Origin: Neorhizobium sp. SHOUNA12A | Lineage (GTDB): Bacteria; Pseudomonadota; Alphaproteobacteria; Rhizobiales; Rhizobiaceae | DNA length: 64,000 bases | Reading direction: 5' to 3' | Assembly (NCBI RefSeq): GCF_023006505.1 | Contig: NZ_JALBGV010000001.1 | Coordinates: forward strand, 62,001 to 126,000 | Shown: positions 8,657 through 17,999 of the stretch, in pieces | Layout of the letters: the number at the start of each line of letters is the position of its first letter | How positions within the stretch are numbered: the stretch's first letter is position 1 | Position numbers and translations under genes: made by a program | The notes under the pieces: model-generated | Databases searched by the model: none | What the model was told of the DNA's origin: nothing | What the model saw: the letters and a program-made list of their open reading frames with translations, nothing else

Positions 8657-9757
8657 ATGGCCGAGACTGAAGCAGCACCGCTCCTGAAGGAAATCTTTAA
8701 CCGCGATCGCCTCCAGCATTTTGCGGCCGAGACCAAGGCCATCCATCCCGGCTTCGACGGGGAGCGCTTCCTGGCGCTCACTTCCGCCGGTCTCGACGAT
8801 CTGAGCATCATGCAGCGCCTGCGTCAGATCGCCGTCGCCTACCACGCAGTCCTGCCCGGCGGGATCGAAAAGAATATCGACATCCTGCGGGCACTGGCAC
8901 CCCGCATCAACCATGGCTTTGCCTCCATTGTGCTGCCGGAATATGTGGCGCTCCATGGCCATGACCATTTCGACTTGTCGATGGAGGCGCTCGCCTTCTT
9001 CACCCGCTTCGGCTCGTCGGAATTCGCCGTCCGGCATTTCCTCCTGAAGGACCTCGCCCGGACGCTGAAAGTGATGGAGCGCTGGTCGCGGGACGACAAC
9101 GAGCACGTGCGCCGGCTTTCGAGCGAAGGCTGCCGGCCGCGCCTGCCCTGGTCGTTCCAGCTGAAAGAACTGATTGCCGACCCCTCACCTGTCGCGCCGA
9201 TCCTCGAAAACCTGAAGAGCGACCCAAGCCTTTACGTACGCAAATCCGTCGCCAACCATCTGAACGACATCACCAAGGACCACCCTGCCTGGGTGTTCGA
9301 CAGGATCGCCGACTGGCCGAAGGATGACCCGCGCACGGCCTGGATCATCAAGCAGGCGCTGCGCACGCTGATCAAGAAGGGCGATGCCAGGGCGCTCCAC
9401 GTCTTCGGCGCCGGTCACAAGGCGGAGGTAAAGGTCGACAGTTTCATGGTGACGCCGTCGTCGCTGAAACTCGGTAGCGCGGTGAAGATATCGGCCAGGA
9501 TGGTGTCGACCGCGTCGGCGCCGCAGAAGCTCGTCATCGATTATGCGGTCCACTACGTGAAGAAGGCGGGCGGCACCTCAAAGAAGGTCTTCAAGTGGAA
9601 GGAGATCACGCTGGGTGCCGGCGAGAGCTGTGAACTCACGATCAGCCGCGCCATCCGCGACTTCACCACCCGCGTGCATTATGCAGGGCGGCATCCGGTC
9701 GAGCTGATCGTCAATGGCGAGGTGCTGGCCGAGGGTGCGTTCGAGCTTCTGGCTTAA
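8657..9757 (+). CDS. AlkC-like DNA alkylation repair glycosylase with C-terminal Ig-like domain
   Basis: A 366-residue protein. Residues about 1-240 form the HEAT-repeat-like fold of the AlkC/AlkD glycosylases (GFDGERFLALTSAGLDDLSI, EYVALHGHDHFDLSMEALAF, SLYVRKSVANHLNDITKDHP), which remove alkylated bases such as 3-methyladenine without base flipping. Residues about 260-366 look like a beta-sandwich (KVDSFMVTPSSLKLG to VNGEVLAEGAFELL), matching the Ig-like tail known in one AlkC subgroup. It is a single gene after a terminator, with a short weak ribosome site. Family assignment is firm; lesion specificity is inferred. Confidence 0.85.
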   Translation: MAETEAAPLLKEIFNRDRLQHFAAETKAIHPGFDGERFLALTSAGLDDLSIMQRLRQIAVAYHAVLPGGIEKNIDILRALAPRINHGFASIVLPEYVALHGHDHFDLSMEALAFFTRFGSSEFAVRHFLLKDLARTLKVMERWSRDDNEHVRRLSSEGCRPRLPWSFQLKELIADPSPVAPILENLKSDPSLYVRKSVANHLNDITKDHPAWVFDRIADWPKDDPRTAWIIKQALRTLIKKGDARALHVFGAGHKAEVKVDSFMVTPSSLKLGSAVKISARMVSTASAPQKLVIDYAVHYVKKAGGTSKKVFKWKEITLGAGESCELTISRAIRDFTTRVHYAGRHPVELIVNGEVLAEGAFELLA

Positions 9758-9788
9758 GCTTTTTCGGCCAGGTTGGCGGGTGCGGCCC

Positions 9789-9955
9789 CCTCACCCCGCC
9801 TCCGCTTCGCTCGGCGGACCTCTCCCCGAGGGGAGAGGATGAACGGGGGCGTCAGCGCCTTTTCCCTCTTCGGTAGAAAAGGAACCAGAGACAGTGCCTC
9901 ATAACCTCTTCTCCCCAGCGGGGAGAAGGTGGCCCGAAGGGTCGGATGAGGGAGT
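9789..9955. repeat. Rhizobial intergenic mosaic hairpin repeat, copy 2
   Basis: Two palindromes of the CTCTCCCC/GGGGAGAG type stand at 9819-9838 and 9908-9928, flanked by CCCTCACCCCG on one side and GGTCGGATGAGGGAG on the other. It shares this plan with the element at 62612-62748. It fills the gap between the convergent alkC-like gene and cysA and no gene is seen in it. Confidence 0.7.
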
Positions 9956-10002
9956 GCCGCAGACGTATGTCGCCAAAATCTACTGCTCGTCAAAGAAACC
10001 CA

Positions 10003-11025
10003 TCAACCCAGCGCAAACACCTTCGCCCTGCGCAGCGTCACAAAACCACCCTCGCCCGCCTTGACTGCCCGCTCCGGCTCGACGTCGAACTCCAGCTGAT
10101 CGCCGGTCTCGGTGGTCGCCAGCACCCGCCGCCCGTCCGGGCGGTCGAGCACGCGGGTGATGCTGGCCGGAATGCCCGGCCCCTGCGCGGACCAGTCGAG
10201 ATCGGCGGGGCGGGCATAGAGTTCCGCCTTGCCGTCCGCCATGCCGGAAACGTCGATCGCAGCACCGCTGGCATAGGCCTTGCCGTCGCGCACTTCGGCG
10301 GCGAGCACGTTGGCGTCGCCGAGGAACTTCATCACGAAGGCGGATTGCGGATTGCGGCAGACTTCTTCCGCCGTGCCCTGCTGAATGATGTGGCCGTCTT
10401 TCAGGATGACGACGCGATCGGCGAGATCCAGCGCCTCCTCCTGGTCGTGGGTGACGAAGATCGTGGTGATGCCGAGCTCGCGGTGGATCTCGCGCAGCCA
10501 GCGGCGCAGGTCATGGCGCACGTTGGCGTCGAGTGCGCCGAACGGCTCGTCGAGCAGCAGAACCTTGGGATCGACCGACAGCGCCCGGGCCAGCGCCACG
10601 CGCTGCCGCTGGCCGCCGGAAATCTGCGCCGGGAACCGGTCGCCGAGACCTTCCAGGCGCACCAATCTCAGCAGTTCAACGACACGCGCATCGATCGCCG
10701 CCTTCTCGCGCTTCACCTTCGAGACCTTCATGCCGAAGGCGATGTTTTCCGCCACCGTCATATGCGGGAAGAGCGCGTAATGCTGGAAGACGAAACCGAC
10801 GCCGCGGTCGCGCACCGGAATGTCGGTGGCGTCCTGATCGCCGAAATAGATGTGCCCGCCATCGGCATATTCAAGGCCGGCGACCATGCGCAGAATAGTC
10901 GTCTTGCCGGAACCGGAAGGGCCGAGCAGCGCGACGAGTTCGCCGCTTTCGATCGTGAGCGAGACATCCCGCACGGCGCGAAAGGTCTCGAAGGTTTTGA
11001 CGACGTTTTCGAGGCGGATTTTCAT
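10003..11025 (-). CDS. cysA: Sulfate/thiosulfate ABC importer ATP-binding protein
   Basis: A 340-residue ABC ATPase: Walker [13 protein letters not shown] at about residue 35, signature [15 protein letters not shown], Walker [13 protein letters not shown], and a C-terminal TOBE-like regulatory part. It powers sulfate/thiosulfate uptake with the two CysTW permeases. The identification as CysA rests on sequence style ([18 protein letters not shown]) and on position as last gene of an sbp-cysT-cysW-cysA unit. Its ATG overlaps the cysW stop by 4 bases, implying translational coupling. Confidence 0.95.
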   Translation of the reverse strand: MKIRLENVVKTFETFRAVRDVSLTIESGELVALLGPSGSGKTTILRMVAGLEYADGGHIYFGDQDATDIPVRDRGVGFVFQHYALFPHMTVAENIAFGMKVSKVKREKAAIDARVVELLRLVRLEGLGDRFPAQISGGQRQRVALARALSVDPKVLLLDEPFGALDANVRHDLRRWLREIHRELGITTIFVTHDQEEALDLADRVVILKDGHIIQQGTAEEVCRNPQSAFVMKFLGDANVLAAEVRDGKAYASGAAIDVSGMADGKAELYARPADLDWSAQGPGIPASITRVLDRPDGRRVLATTETGDQLEFDVEPERAVKAGEGGFVTLRRAKVFALG

Positions 11026-11915
11026 TGGGTTTTCTCCGCGGGATTAGCGACCAGAGCCGGGCGACGGACGCGGCCGGCTCCCTGGCGCTCCAGCGCCACC
11101 TTGGCGATGATGGTGAAGACGGCGATGAGCGCCAGGATGGAGGCTGCGGCAAAGGCGCCGGCCGCCTGGTAGTCGTGATAGAGCAGCTCGATATGCAGCG
11201 GCAGCGTATTGGTCTGCCCGCGGATATTGCCCGAGACGACCGAGACCGCGCCGAACTCGCCCATGACGCGGGCGTTGCAGAGCACGACGCCGTAAAGCAG
11301 CGCCCATTTGATATTCGGCAGCGTCACCGAGAAGAAGGTGCGCCAGCCGGACGCGCCGAGCGAGGTGGCGGCTTCCTCAAGATCGCGGCCCTGCGCCTGC
11401 ATCAGCGGGATCAGTTCGCGAGCGACGAAGGGGGCGGTGACGAACATCGAGGCAAGGATGATGCCGGGGATCGCAAACAGGATCTTGACCCCGTATTCGT
11501 CCAGCGTCGGACCGAAGACGCCCTGCAGGCCGTAGACGAAGAGATAGGCGACACCCGCGACGATCGGCGAGACCGAAAACGGGATCTCGATGACGACCAG
11601 CAGGAAACGCCTGCCCCAGAAGTCGAACTTGGTGATCGACCAGGCGGCTGCGATACCGAAAGCGGTGTTGACCGGCACGGCGACGATCGCCGCAAACACC
11701 GTGAGCCCGATCGCATGCAAGGTATCCGGATGAATGATCGTGTCGCGATAGACAGCCCACCCCTTCGAAAAAGCCTCGACGCCGATGACCACCAGCGGCG
11801 CGACGATCAGCAGGGCAACGATCACCAGAACGATGCCGATCAGCATCCGGCGGAAGAGCGGCTGGTCGCCGACGCGCGGCGGCTTTCTGCCTGTACGGGT
11901 CACGCCCATGGTCAC
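11022..11915 (-). CDS. cysW: Sulfate ABC importer permease CysW
   Basis: A 297-residue inner-membrane permease with about six transmembrane segments. The ABC-transporter coupling loop is [21 protein letters not shown], and the motif [20 protein letters not shown] is typical of CysW. With CysT it forms the channel for sulfate/thiosulfate. The start overlaps the cysT stop by 4 bases. Confidence 0.94.
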   Translation of the reverse strand: MTMGVTRTGRKPPRVGDQPLFRRMLIGIVLVIVALLIVAPLVVIGVEAFSKGWAVYRDTIIHPDTLHAIGLTVFAAIVAVPVNTAFGIAAAWSITKFDFWGRRFLLVVIEIPFSVSPIVAGVAYLFVYGLQGVFGPTLDEYGVKILFAIPGIILASMFVTAPFVARELIPLMQAQGRDLEEAATSLGASGWRTFFSVTLPNIKWALLYGVVLCNARVMGEFGAVSVVSGNIRGQTNTLPLHIELLYHDYQAAGAFAAASILALIAVFTIIAKVALERQGAGRVRRPALVANPAEKTQ

Positions 11916-12733
11916 CCCCTCACCGTGTAGCGAAGCGCCCGCGACTGCATCCAGTTGGTGAGCGCGAGCATGACGAAGGCCGCAATCAGCAGCACCGAGG
12001 CGATGGCGGCGGCGGCCTGGTAATCGTATTCCTCCAGCCGGATGAAAACGAGAAGTGCGGTGATCTCCGTCGACATCGGCTGGTTGCCGGCGATGAAGAT
12101 GATCGCACCAAACTCACCGAGCGAGCGGGCGAAGGACAGCGACACGCCGGCGAGCAGCGCCGGGGTCAGAAGCGGCAGGATGACCTTGCGGAAAATCTCC
12201 CAATCCGAGCCGCCAAGCGACAGCGCCGCCTCTTCCAGCGCCGGATCGAGATCTTCCAGCACCGGCTGCACGGTGCGCACGATGAACGGCAGCGAGGTGA
12301 AGCACATCGCGATCATGATCCCGAGCGGCGTATAGGCGACCTTGATGCCGAGGTCGGCGAGGATGGAACCGAACCAGCCGTTGGTGGTGAAAAGTGCCGT
12401 CAGGGCAATGCCGGCCACCGCCGTCGGCAGCGCGAAGGGCAGATCGACCATGGCATCGACGATCCGCCAGCCCGGGAACCGATAACGCGTCAGCACCCAG
12501 GCGAGCGCCAGGCCGAAGAACAGGTTGAAGACAGTGGCGCCGAGCGCCGAGAGCACGGTAACGCGGTAGCTCGCAAGCGCCCGCGACGAGGAGACGATCC
12601 GCCAATAGTCCTCGGGGCCGAGGCTCGCGGCCTTGAAGACCAGAGCTGCCAGCGGCAGGACCACGATCAGCCCGACATAAAACAGCGTCACCCCCAGCGA
12701 CAGGCGTAACCCGGGCAGGACATTGCGTCTCAA
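11912..12733 (-). CDS. cysT: Sulfate ABC importer permease CysT (CysU)
   Basis: A 273-residue permease, close to the family's usual 275-280. Motifs: coupling loop EEAALSLGGSDWEIFRKVILP and LGEFGAIIFIAGNQPMSTEI. A longer frame runs back to 13084 but crosses the sbp gene and a hairpin, so I chose TTG at 12733, which has AGAGGA nine bases upstream and gives a normal N-terminus (RRNVLPGLRLSLGVTLFYVG). It follows sbp after a hairpin that may thin out readthrough. Confidence 0.88.
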   Translation of the reverse strand: MRRNVLPGLRLSLGVTLFYVGLIVVLPLAALVFKAASLGPEDYWRIVSSSRALASYRVTVLSALGATVFNLFFGLALAWVLTRYRFPGWRIVDAMVDLPFALPTAVAGIALTALFTTNGWFGSILADLGIKVAYTPLGIMIAMCFTSLPFIVRTVQPVLEDLDPALEEAALSLGGSDWEIFRKVILPLLTPALLAGVSLSFARSLGEFGAIIFIAGNQPMSTEITALLVFIRLEEYDYQAAAAIASVLLIAAFVMLALTNWMQSRALRYTVRG

Positions 12734-12758
12734 GCGGTCGTATCCTCTTTTCACGGCA

Positions 12759-12786
12759 AAGCCCGGCGAACTTTCGTTCGCCGGGC
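12759..12786 (-). terminator. Hairpin between sbp and cysT (partial terminator/attenuator)
   Basis: A perfect 11-bp stem GCCCGGCGAAC/GTTCGCCGGGC with a 4-nt loop, followed on the minus strand by only three T residues. A strong stem with a short T-run inside an operon fits partial termination or mRNA stabilisation that leaves more binding protein than permease. This is inference from structure. Confidence 0.6.
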
Positions 12787-12815
12787 GAGGCTTGGTTGTG
12801 AAGTCCAGTCTGCGC

Positions 12816-13814
12816 TTAGCGGCTGCCGTACAGCTTGTCGAGAGTGCCGCCGGAGGCGAAGTGATCCTTCTGGATCTTGTCCCAGCCGCCGAAGACGTCA
12901 TCGACCTTGACGAGGCGGATTGCCGGGAACTGATCCTTGAACTCGCCGGCGACCTTTTCGTTCTGGACACGATGGCCGAACTGGGCAGCGATCCGCTGGC
13001 CTTCTTCGGTATAGAGGAAGTCGAGATAGGATTTGGCGAGGGCTTCCGTGCCGTGCTTCTTGGCAACCTTGTCGACCACCGCAACCGGGAACTCGGCGAG
13101 AAGGCTGACCGACGGGATGACGCTCTGCACCTTGTCGGCGCCGTACTGCTTGACGATGCCGCGGGTCTCGGCCTCGAAGGTGATCAGCACGTCGCCGGTT
13201 TCGCGCTCGACGAAGGTGGTGGTGGAGGCGCGGCCGCCGGTATCGAAGACAGGTACGTTATCGAAGATCTTGGTGATATAGGCATCGATCTTCTCTTCAT
13301 CGCCCTTATAGGCTTCCTTGGCCCAGGCGTAAGCGGCGAGATAGGTGTAGCGGGCGTTGCCCGAGGTCTTCGGGTTCGGGAAAACGGCGTGCACGTCAGC
13401 GCGAGCCAGGTCGGCCCAATCCTTGATGTTCTTCGGATTGCCGGCGCGCACCAGGAACGACGGGAAGGAATAGAAGGGCGAGGCATTGTTCGGGAATGCC
13501 TTGGTCCAGTCCTTGGCAACGAAGCCTTGTTTGGCGAGGAAATCGATGTCCGTCGACTGGTTGAACGTCACGACGTCGGCTTCAAGGCCTTCGGCGATCG
13601 AACGGGCCTGCTTCGAGGTGCCGGCATGCGACTGGTCGATGGTGACGCCCGGATGGCTCTTGATGAAGGCCTCGTTCTCGGCGACGAACAGCTCGCGCGA
13701 AACGTCGTAGGAGGCGTTGAGCAGCTTCGTCGGAGACTGGGCCAGCGCGGGGGTAACAAAAAGCGCGGCCAAGGGCGCAATAAGCGCAGTGCCGAGGATC
13801 AGGAGGCGGTTCAT
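12816..13814 (-). CDS. sbp: Periplasmic sulfate-binding protein
   Basis: A 332-residue secreted binding protein with a signal peptide (MNRLLILGTALIAPLAALFV..., cut after ALA). Diagnostic sulfate-binding motifs are NASYDVSRELF near the mature N-terminus and PKTSGNARYTYLAAYAW in the middle. It captures sulfate in the periplasm for CysTWA. A CCGGAGAC ribosome site precedes the ATG. It is the first gene of the operon. The 204 bp upstream (13815-14018) probably hold the promoter; no specific CysB-like site was recognised. Confidence 0.94.
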   Translation of the reverse strand: MNRLLILGTALIAPLAALFVTPALAQSPTKLLNASYDVSRELFVAENEAFIKSHPGVTIDQSHAGTSKQARSIAEGLEADVVTFNQSTDIDFLAKQGFVAKDWTKAFPNNASPFYSFPSFLVRAGNPKNIKDWADLARADVHAVFPNPKTSGNARYTYLAAYAWAKEAYKGDEEKIDAYITKIFDNVPVFDTGGRASTTTFVERETGDVLITFEAETRGIVKQYGADKVQSVIPSVSLLAEFPVAVVDKVAKKHGTEALAKSYLDFLYTEEGQRIAAQFGHRVQNEKVAGEFKDQFPAIRLVKVDDVFGGWDKIQKDHFASGGTLDKLYGSR

Positions 13815-14018
13815 GCAAGTCTCCGGTGTTGGATTGTGCCGGTGAAACTACCGGTACGCCCAGCAAACGGCGAGGAACCGCGGACTTTCCTTTGTTACGG
13901 GGTTAGAAATTTTGTCCATTATTCGCCATAAACGGCGGAGCTTTTCGCGCGTCATCCGGGCCGGTGCTGCTCCATTGGAAGAGGCAGCACCGGGAATGTT
14001 GGCGAAGGCCCTGTCGCG

Positions 14019-14222
14019 TCAAGCGACGACGCGCGGGACATCCATCTCGTGGATGGCCTTCCTGATCTCCGTGCGGAATTCAGGAGTGTCGTGGTGACCA
14101 TGCACGGAAATGGCATGCTGCACGGCTGCATTGACGAGTTCATCCGCGTTGTCCGCCGAGATCGCAACGGTGCATTTCATCTCGCTCGGAAATTCGCGGC
14201 AATCGATGTATTGGCGTCCCAT
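14019..14222 (-). CDS. Small DUF1059-type protein
   Basis: A 67-residue protein with the DUF1059 pattern: MGRQYIDCREFPSEMKCTV, followed by ISADNADELVNAAVQHAISV and HGHHDTPEFR. Function is unknown. The ATG at 14222 is chosen because GGAGG stands five bases upstream; the longer frame to 14237 lacks this. Confidence 0.75.
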   Translation of the reverse strand: MGRQYIDCREFPSEMKCTVAISADNADELVNAAVQHAISVHGHHDTPEFRTEIRKAIHEMDVPRVVA

Positions 14223-14320
14223 GTCTGCCTCCATCACAAGCCCTGAACCGATTGGCCAGAGGACAGGAATTTACTCCCTTTGCGCAGAGGAAACAAACAC
14301 CGCCGGCCTGATCAATCGGC

Positions 14321-15214
14321 CTAGCTCGTCCGGCCCGCCTTCTCCCGCAGCATCTGGATGATGGCGGAAAAATCGTCCGCGCCGTGCCCGGTCCTTTCAA
14401 ACTCGGCATAGAGCTCGGCCGCGTGGGCGCCAAGCGGCGTGGCGGCGCCAGACTGTCTTGCGGCCTCCTGCGACAGCGTCAGATCCTTCAGCATCAGCGC
14501 TGCGGCAAAGCCCGGCCTGTAGTCGTTGTTCGCCGGCGAGGTCGGCACCGGGCCCGGCACCGGGCAATAGGTGGTGAGCGACCAGCATTGGCCGGACGAG
14601 GTGGAGGCGACGTCGAACAGCGCCTGATGCGAAAGGCCGAGCTTTTCCGCGAGGCCAAATGCCTCACAGACGCCGATCATCGAGATGCCCAAGATCATGT
14701 TGTTGCAGATCTTGGCCGCCTGGCCGGCGCCGGCGTCGCCGCAATGGACGATCTTCTTTCCCATCGCCTCGAGGATCGGCTTGCCCAGGGCGAACGCCTT
14801 TTCCGAACCGCCGACCATGAAGGTCAGCGTGCCAGCCGCCGCCCCGCCGGTGCCGCCGGAGACGGGTGCATCGAGCGAAATGCAGTTCATGACGTCCGCC
14901 AGTTCATGTGCCTTGCGGGCGCTTTCCACGTCGATGGTCGAGCAGTCGATGACGAGAGTGCCCTCGGGAATGAGCGTGGTGAGATCGGTCCACACGGCCG
15001 TGACATGCTGCCCTTTCGGCAGCATGGTGATGACGCATTCCGCATCGCGCACCGCCTCCGCCAGCGCACCGGCAGCCTTCACGCCCGTCTCGGCGGCCGC
15101 CTTCACCGACGCTTCCGACAGGTCGAAACCGCGCACCTCATGGCCGGCTTTCACAAGATTGGCGGCCATCGGCCCGCCCATATTGCCAAGGCCCACGAAA
15201 GCGATCTTGCTCAT
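14321..15214 (-). CDS. mmsB: 3-hydroxyisobutyrate dehydrogenase
   Basis: A 297-residue beta-hydroxyacid dehydrogenase that converts 3-hydroxyisobutyrate to methylmalonate semialdehyde in valine breakdown. Seen: NAD motif FVGLGNMGGPMAANLVKAGH at the N-terminus, substrate loop DAPVSGGTGGAAAGTLTFMV, and the catalytic-lysine segment GAGQAAKICNNMILG. GGAGGGGAGG precedes the ATG. It is downstream of the matching hydrolase gene with a 26-bp gap, which supports the valine pathway assignment over other members of the family. Confidence 0.92.
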   Translation of the reverse strand: MSKIAFVGLGNMGGPMAANLVKAGHEVRGFDLSEASVKAAAETGVKAAGALAEAVRDAECVITMLPKGQHVTAVWTDLTTLIPEGTLVIDCSTIDVESARKAHELADVMNCISLDAPVSGGTGGAAAGTLTFMVGGSEKAFALGKPILEAMGKKIVHCGDAGAGQAAKICNNMILGISMIGVCEAFGLAEKLGLSHQALFDVASTSSGQCWSLTTYCPVPGPVPTSPANNDYRPGFAAALMLKDLTLSQEAARQSGAATPLGAHAAELYAEFERTGHGADDFSAIIQMLREKAGRTS

Positions 15215-15240
15215 GTCTTCCTCCCCTCCTCGTTGTTGTT

Positions 15241-16320
15241 TTAAAGTCTGTGATCCGGAAACAGAACCGGATGCCGCGCAGCAAAATAGCGGTCGAGATC
15301 AGTGTCCGCGACCTCCTCCAGCGTTGCCGGAGACCATTTAGGATTGCGATCCTTGTCGATGATCGCGGCGCGCACGCCCTCGTAAAAATCGTGGTTACGC
15401 AGGATTTCGGCGCCGGCGGTGAATTCCCGCTCCAGGCATTCGACGAGGCTCGAACTTTCGCGGCCGCGCCTGATGAGCCGAAGCGCGAGCTTGAGGCTGG
15501 TCGGCGACCGCTTGGCGATGATGTCGCGCGTCCTGATGGAGAATTCATCATCCTCCCTATTCAGGGCCTCGACAACCTCCTCCACCGTATCGAAGCGAAA
15601 AACCCGGTCGATCAGGTCGCGATGGGCTTCGAGCTGGCTTTCGCCGGGCATGACGGCAAAGCGATCGATCACCGCCCTCACCTGCTCGTCGGATGCGCCG
15701 CCCTTCAGTTCTCCCAGCGCCTCGACAAGCGGGCCGAACCGCTCCGAGGGCACGTTCACATCGGCGAGATTGGTATAGATGGCGTCCGCCGCGCCGATCA
15801 CCTCGCCCGTCAGCCCCATCCAGGTGCCGGTCTCGCCGGGCGCGCGGGGAAGCAGCCAAGTGGCGCCGACATCCGGCACGTAGCCGATGCCGGTTTCCGG
15901 CATGGCAAGACGGGTCCGTTCCGTGACGATCCGGTGTTTCCCGTGCGAAGCGATCCCGACGCCGCCGCCCATGACGATGCCGTCCATCAGCACCACATAC
16001 GGTTTTTCGTAACGGGAGATCATGTAGTTAAGGGGAAACTCCTCGCGCCAGAACCGCGTGACCTCCGGATCGTCCGATTTGCCGCTCTCGTAGATGACAC
16101 GGATGTCACCGCCAGCGCAGAGGCCACGCTCCCCCTCGCCCTTGACGACGACGCAGGAGATTTCCGGATTGCCGGCAAATTCCTCCAGCGCGGCCTTCAT
16201 CGCTCGCACCATGGCGGAGTTCAAACTATTCAGCGCCTTCGGTCGGTTAAGCAGAATGACGGCGGCCGAACCGATGCGGTCGATGAGGACTTCGTCGCTC
16301 TGGATGGAGGTATCGGGCAT
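15241..16320 (-). CDS. 3-hydroxyisobutyryl-CoA hydrolase (enoyl-CoA hydratase/isomerase family)
   Basis: A 359-residue crotonase-fold protein. Its length and motifs fit the 3-hydroxyisobutyryl-CoA hydrolase subgroup: GLCAGGDIRVIYESG, YMISRYEKPYVVLMDGIVMG, GGGVGIASHGKHRIVTE and PETGIGYVPDVGATWLLPR. It releases 3-hydroxyisobutyrate from its CoA ester, the step before the adjacent dehydrogenase. The two genes form one unit, possibly together with the GMC oxidoreductase 13 bp upstream. Confidence 0.9.
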   Translation of the reverse strand: MPDTSIQSDEVLIDRIGSAAVILLNRPKALNSLNSAMVRAMKAALEEFAGNPEISCVVVKGEGERGLCAGGDIRVIYESGKSDDPEVTRFWREEFPLNYMISRYEKPYVVLMDGIVMGGGVGIASHGKHRIVTERTRLAMPETGIGYVPDVGATWLLPRAPGETGTWMGLTGEVIGAADAIYTNLADVNVPSERFGPLVEALGELKGGASDEQVRAVIDRFAVMPGESQLEAHRDLIDRVFRFDTVEEVVEALNREDDEFSIRTRDIIAKRSPTSLKLALRLIRRGRESSSLVECLEREFTAGAEILRNHDFYEGVRAAIIDKDRNPKWSPATLEEVADTDLDRYFAARHPVLFPDHRL

Positions 16321-16333
16321 GCGTTTCTCCGGT

Positions 16334-17929
16334 CTACCGATTGTCCGCCAGGATCATCTCCGCCGCCTTTTCAGCGATCATGATCGTCGGCGAATTGGTG
16401 TTGCCGGAGACTATATTAGGCATGATCGAGGCATCGGCGATACGCAGCCTTCCGACTGCGCGCATTTTCAGGCGGGGATCGACGACGCTGTCCGGATCGG
16501 ATCCCATCCGCGCGGTGCCGACCGGATGGAAGATCGTCGTGCCGATGTCGCCGGCTGCCTTTTCGAGGTCCGCATCGGTCTCGTAGGACGGACCCGGCTT
16601 GTATTCCTCCGGATGATAGCGCGCAAACGCCGGCTTTTTGACGATTTCGCGGGTGATCCGGATCGACTTGACGGCGACGTCCCGGTCGGCCGCGGTCGAC
16701 AGGTAGTTCGGATGGATACCCGGTGCCGCTGCGAAATCCGGGCTTTTCAGATGCACGGACCCGCGGCTCTCGGGACGAAGATTGCACACGCTCGCGGTCA
16801 TTGCCGGGAACGAGTGGACCGGTTCGCCGAACTTGTCGAGCGACACCGGCTGGACGTGATATTCGAGATCCGGCGTCTCCTTGTCGGGACCGGATTTGGT
16901 AAAGATGCCGAGCTGGCTCGGCGCCATCGACATCGGCCCGGAGCGCCGGAAGGCGTATTCCAGCCCGATCGAGGCCTTGCCGATCAGGCTCGACGCCTTT
17001 TCGTTGAGGGTCGGAACGCCGGTCACCTTGTAGACGAGGCGGAGCTGCAGGTGGTCCTGCAGGTTCTCCCCGACAGCCTTGACCTCCTTGACCACCTCGA
17101 CACCCGCGTTTTGCAGGACATCGCCGCGGCCGATGCCGGAGAGCTCGAGGATATGTGGCGTGCCGATCGCGCCGGCGCTGAGCACGGTTTCGCGTGTCGC
17201 ATAGGCCGTCTTCGCCACCCCATCGTGCTGGAACTCGACGCCCTTCACCTCGCCGTTTTCGATGATCAGCTTTCGAACATGCGCCTTGGTGAGCACGGTG
17301 AGGTTCGGCCGCTTCATCGCCGGGCGCAGGAAGGCCTTGGACGTGTTCCAGCGGATCCCAGAACGCTGGTTGACGTCGAAATAGCTGGAGCCCTCGTTGC
17401 TGCCGCGATTGAAGTCGTCGACGATCGGGATGCCGGCCTCTTCCGCCGCCTTCTGGAAACTGTCGAGCACGGCCCAGCGAAGACGCTGCTTTTCGATGCG
17501 CCATTCGCCGCCGGCGCCGTGCATGTCGTCGGCGCCCTTGTAGAAATCTTGGGATCTCTTGAAGATCGGCAGGACATCGTCCCAGCCCCAGCCGGTGCAG
17601 CCCATCTGCCGCCACATGTCGTAGTCGTAAGCCTGGCCGCGCATGTAGATCATGCCGTTGATCGACGAGCAGCCGCCGAGGATCTTTCCGCGCGGGTAGG
17701 AGAGCGATCGGCCGTTCAACCCCTCTTCCTTCTCGGTGGTAAAACACCAGTCGGTGCGCGGATTGTTGATGCAGTAGAGGTAACCGACCGGAATATGCAC
17801 CCAATGATAGTTGTCGTTGCCGCCCGCTTCGAGGATCAGTACGCGGTTGCCGGGATCCTTCGATAGCCGATTGGCCAATACGCAGCCGGCGCTGCCTGCG
17901 CCGATGACAATATAGTCGTAATTTTCCAT
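16334..17929 (-). CDS. GMC-family FAD-dependent oxidoreductase (choline/alcohol dehydrogenase-like)
   Basis: A 531-residue flavoprotein. FAD-binding DYIVIGAGSAGCVLANRLS is at residues about 4-22. GMC signature 1 is GGCSSINGMIYMRGQ and signature 2 is SAGAIGTPHILELSGIG. The C-terminal active-site region has HPVGTARMGSD and GNTNSPTIMIAEKAA. Choline dehydrogenase BetA is in this family, but no betaine genes (betB, betI) are nearby, so an alcohol or polyol substrate is equally possible. A GGAG site lies nine bases before the ATG. It may be co-transcribed with the valine-catabolism genes downstream. Confidence 0.9.
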   Translation of the reverse strand: MENYDYIVIGAGSAGCVLANRLSKDPGNRVLILEAGGNDNYHWVHIPVGYLYCINNPRTDWCFTTEKEEGLNGRSLSYPRGKILGGCSSINGMIYMRGQAYDYDMWRQMGCTGWGWDDVLPIFKRSQDFYKGADDMHGAGGEWRIEKQRLRWAVLDSFQKAAEEAGIPIVDDFNRGSNEGSSYFDVNQRSGIRWNTSKAFLRPAMKRPNLTVLTKAHVRKLIIENGEVKGVEFQHDGVAKTAYATRETVLSAGAIGTPHILELSGIGRGDVLQNAGVEVVKEVKAVGENLQDHLQLRLVYKVTGVPTLNEKASSLIGKASIGLEYAFRRSGPMSMAPSQLGIFTKSGPDKETPDLEYHVQPVSLDKFGEPVHSFPAMTASVCNLRPESRGSVHLKSPDFAAAPGIHPNYLSTAADRDVAVKSIRITREIVKKPAFARYHPEEYKPGPSYETDADLEKAAGDIGTTIFHPVGTARMGSDPDSVVDPRLKMRAVGRLRIADASIMPNIVSGNTNSPTIMIAEKAAEMILADNR

Positions 17930-17999
17930 GCTTTATGCTCCAGGGAAATGCGCCCCGCGAACCATGTCCGCAGCCGCATCCCTGCGCCCTCCCTCTATC

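Noticed and set aside
9946-11172. 408-codon open frame on the plus strand
   Set aside because: Antisense to cysA and cysW and starts in a mosaic repeat.
12734-13084. N-terminal extension of CysT
   Set aside because: The extension runs through a strong hairpin and into the sbp coding region in another frame; TTG 12733 has a good ribosome site and gives the family length.
16094-17866. 590-codon open frame on the plus strand
   Set aside because: Antisense to the GMC oxidoreductase and part of the hydrolase gene; a shadow of GC-rich codon use.
16334-17929. Naming the GMC oxidoreductase betA
   Set aside because: No betB, betC or betI nearby, and the GMC family covers many alcohols; the motif set does not prove choline as substrate.
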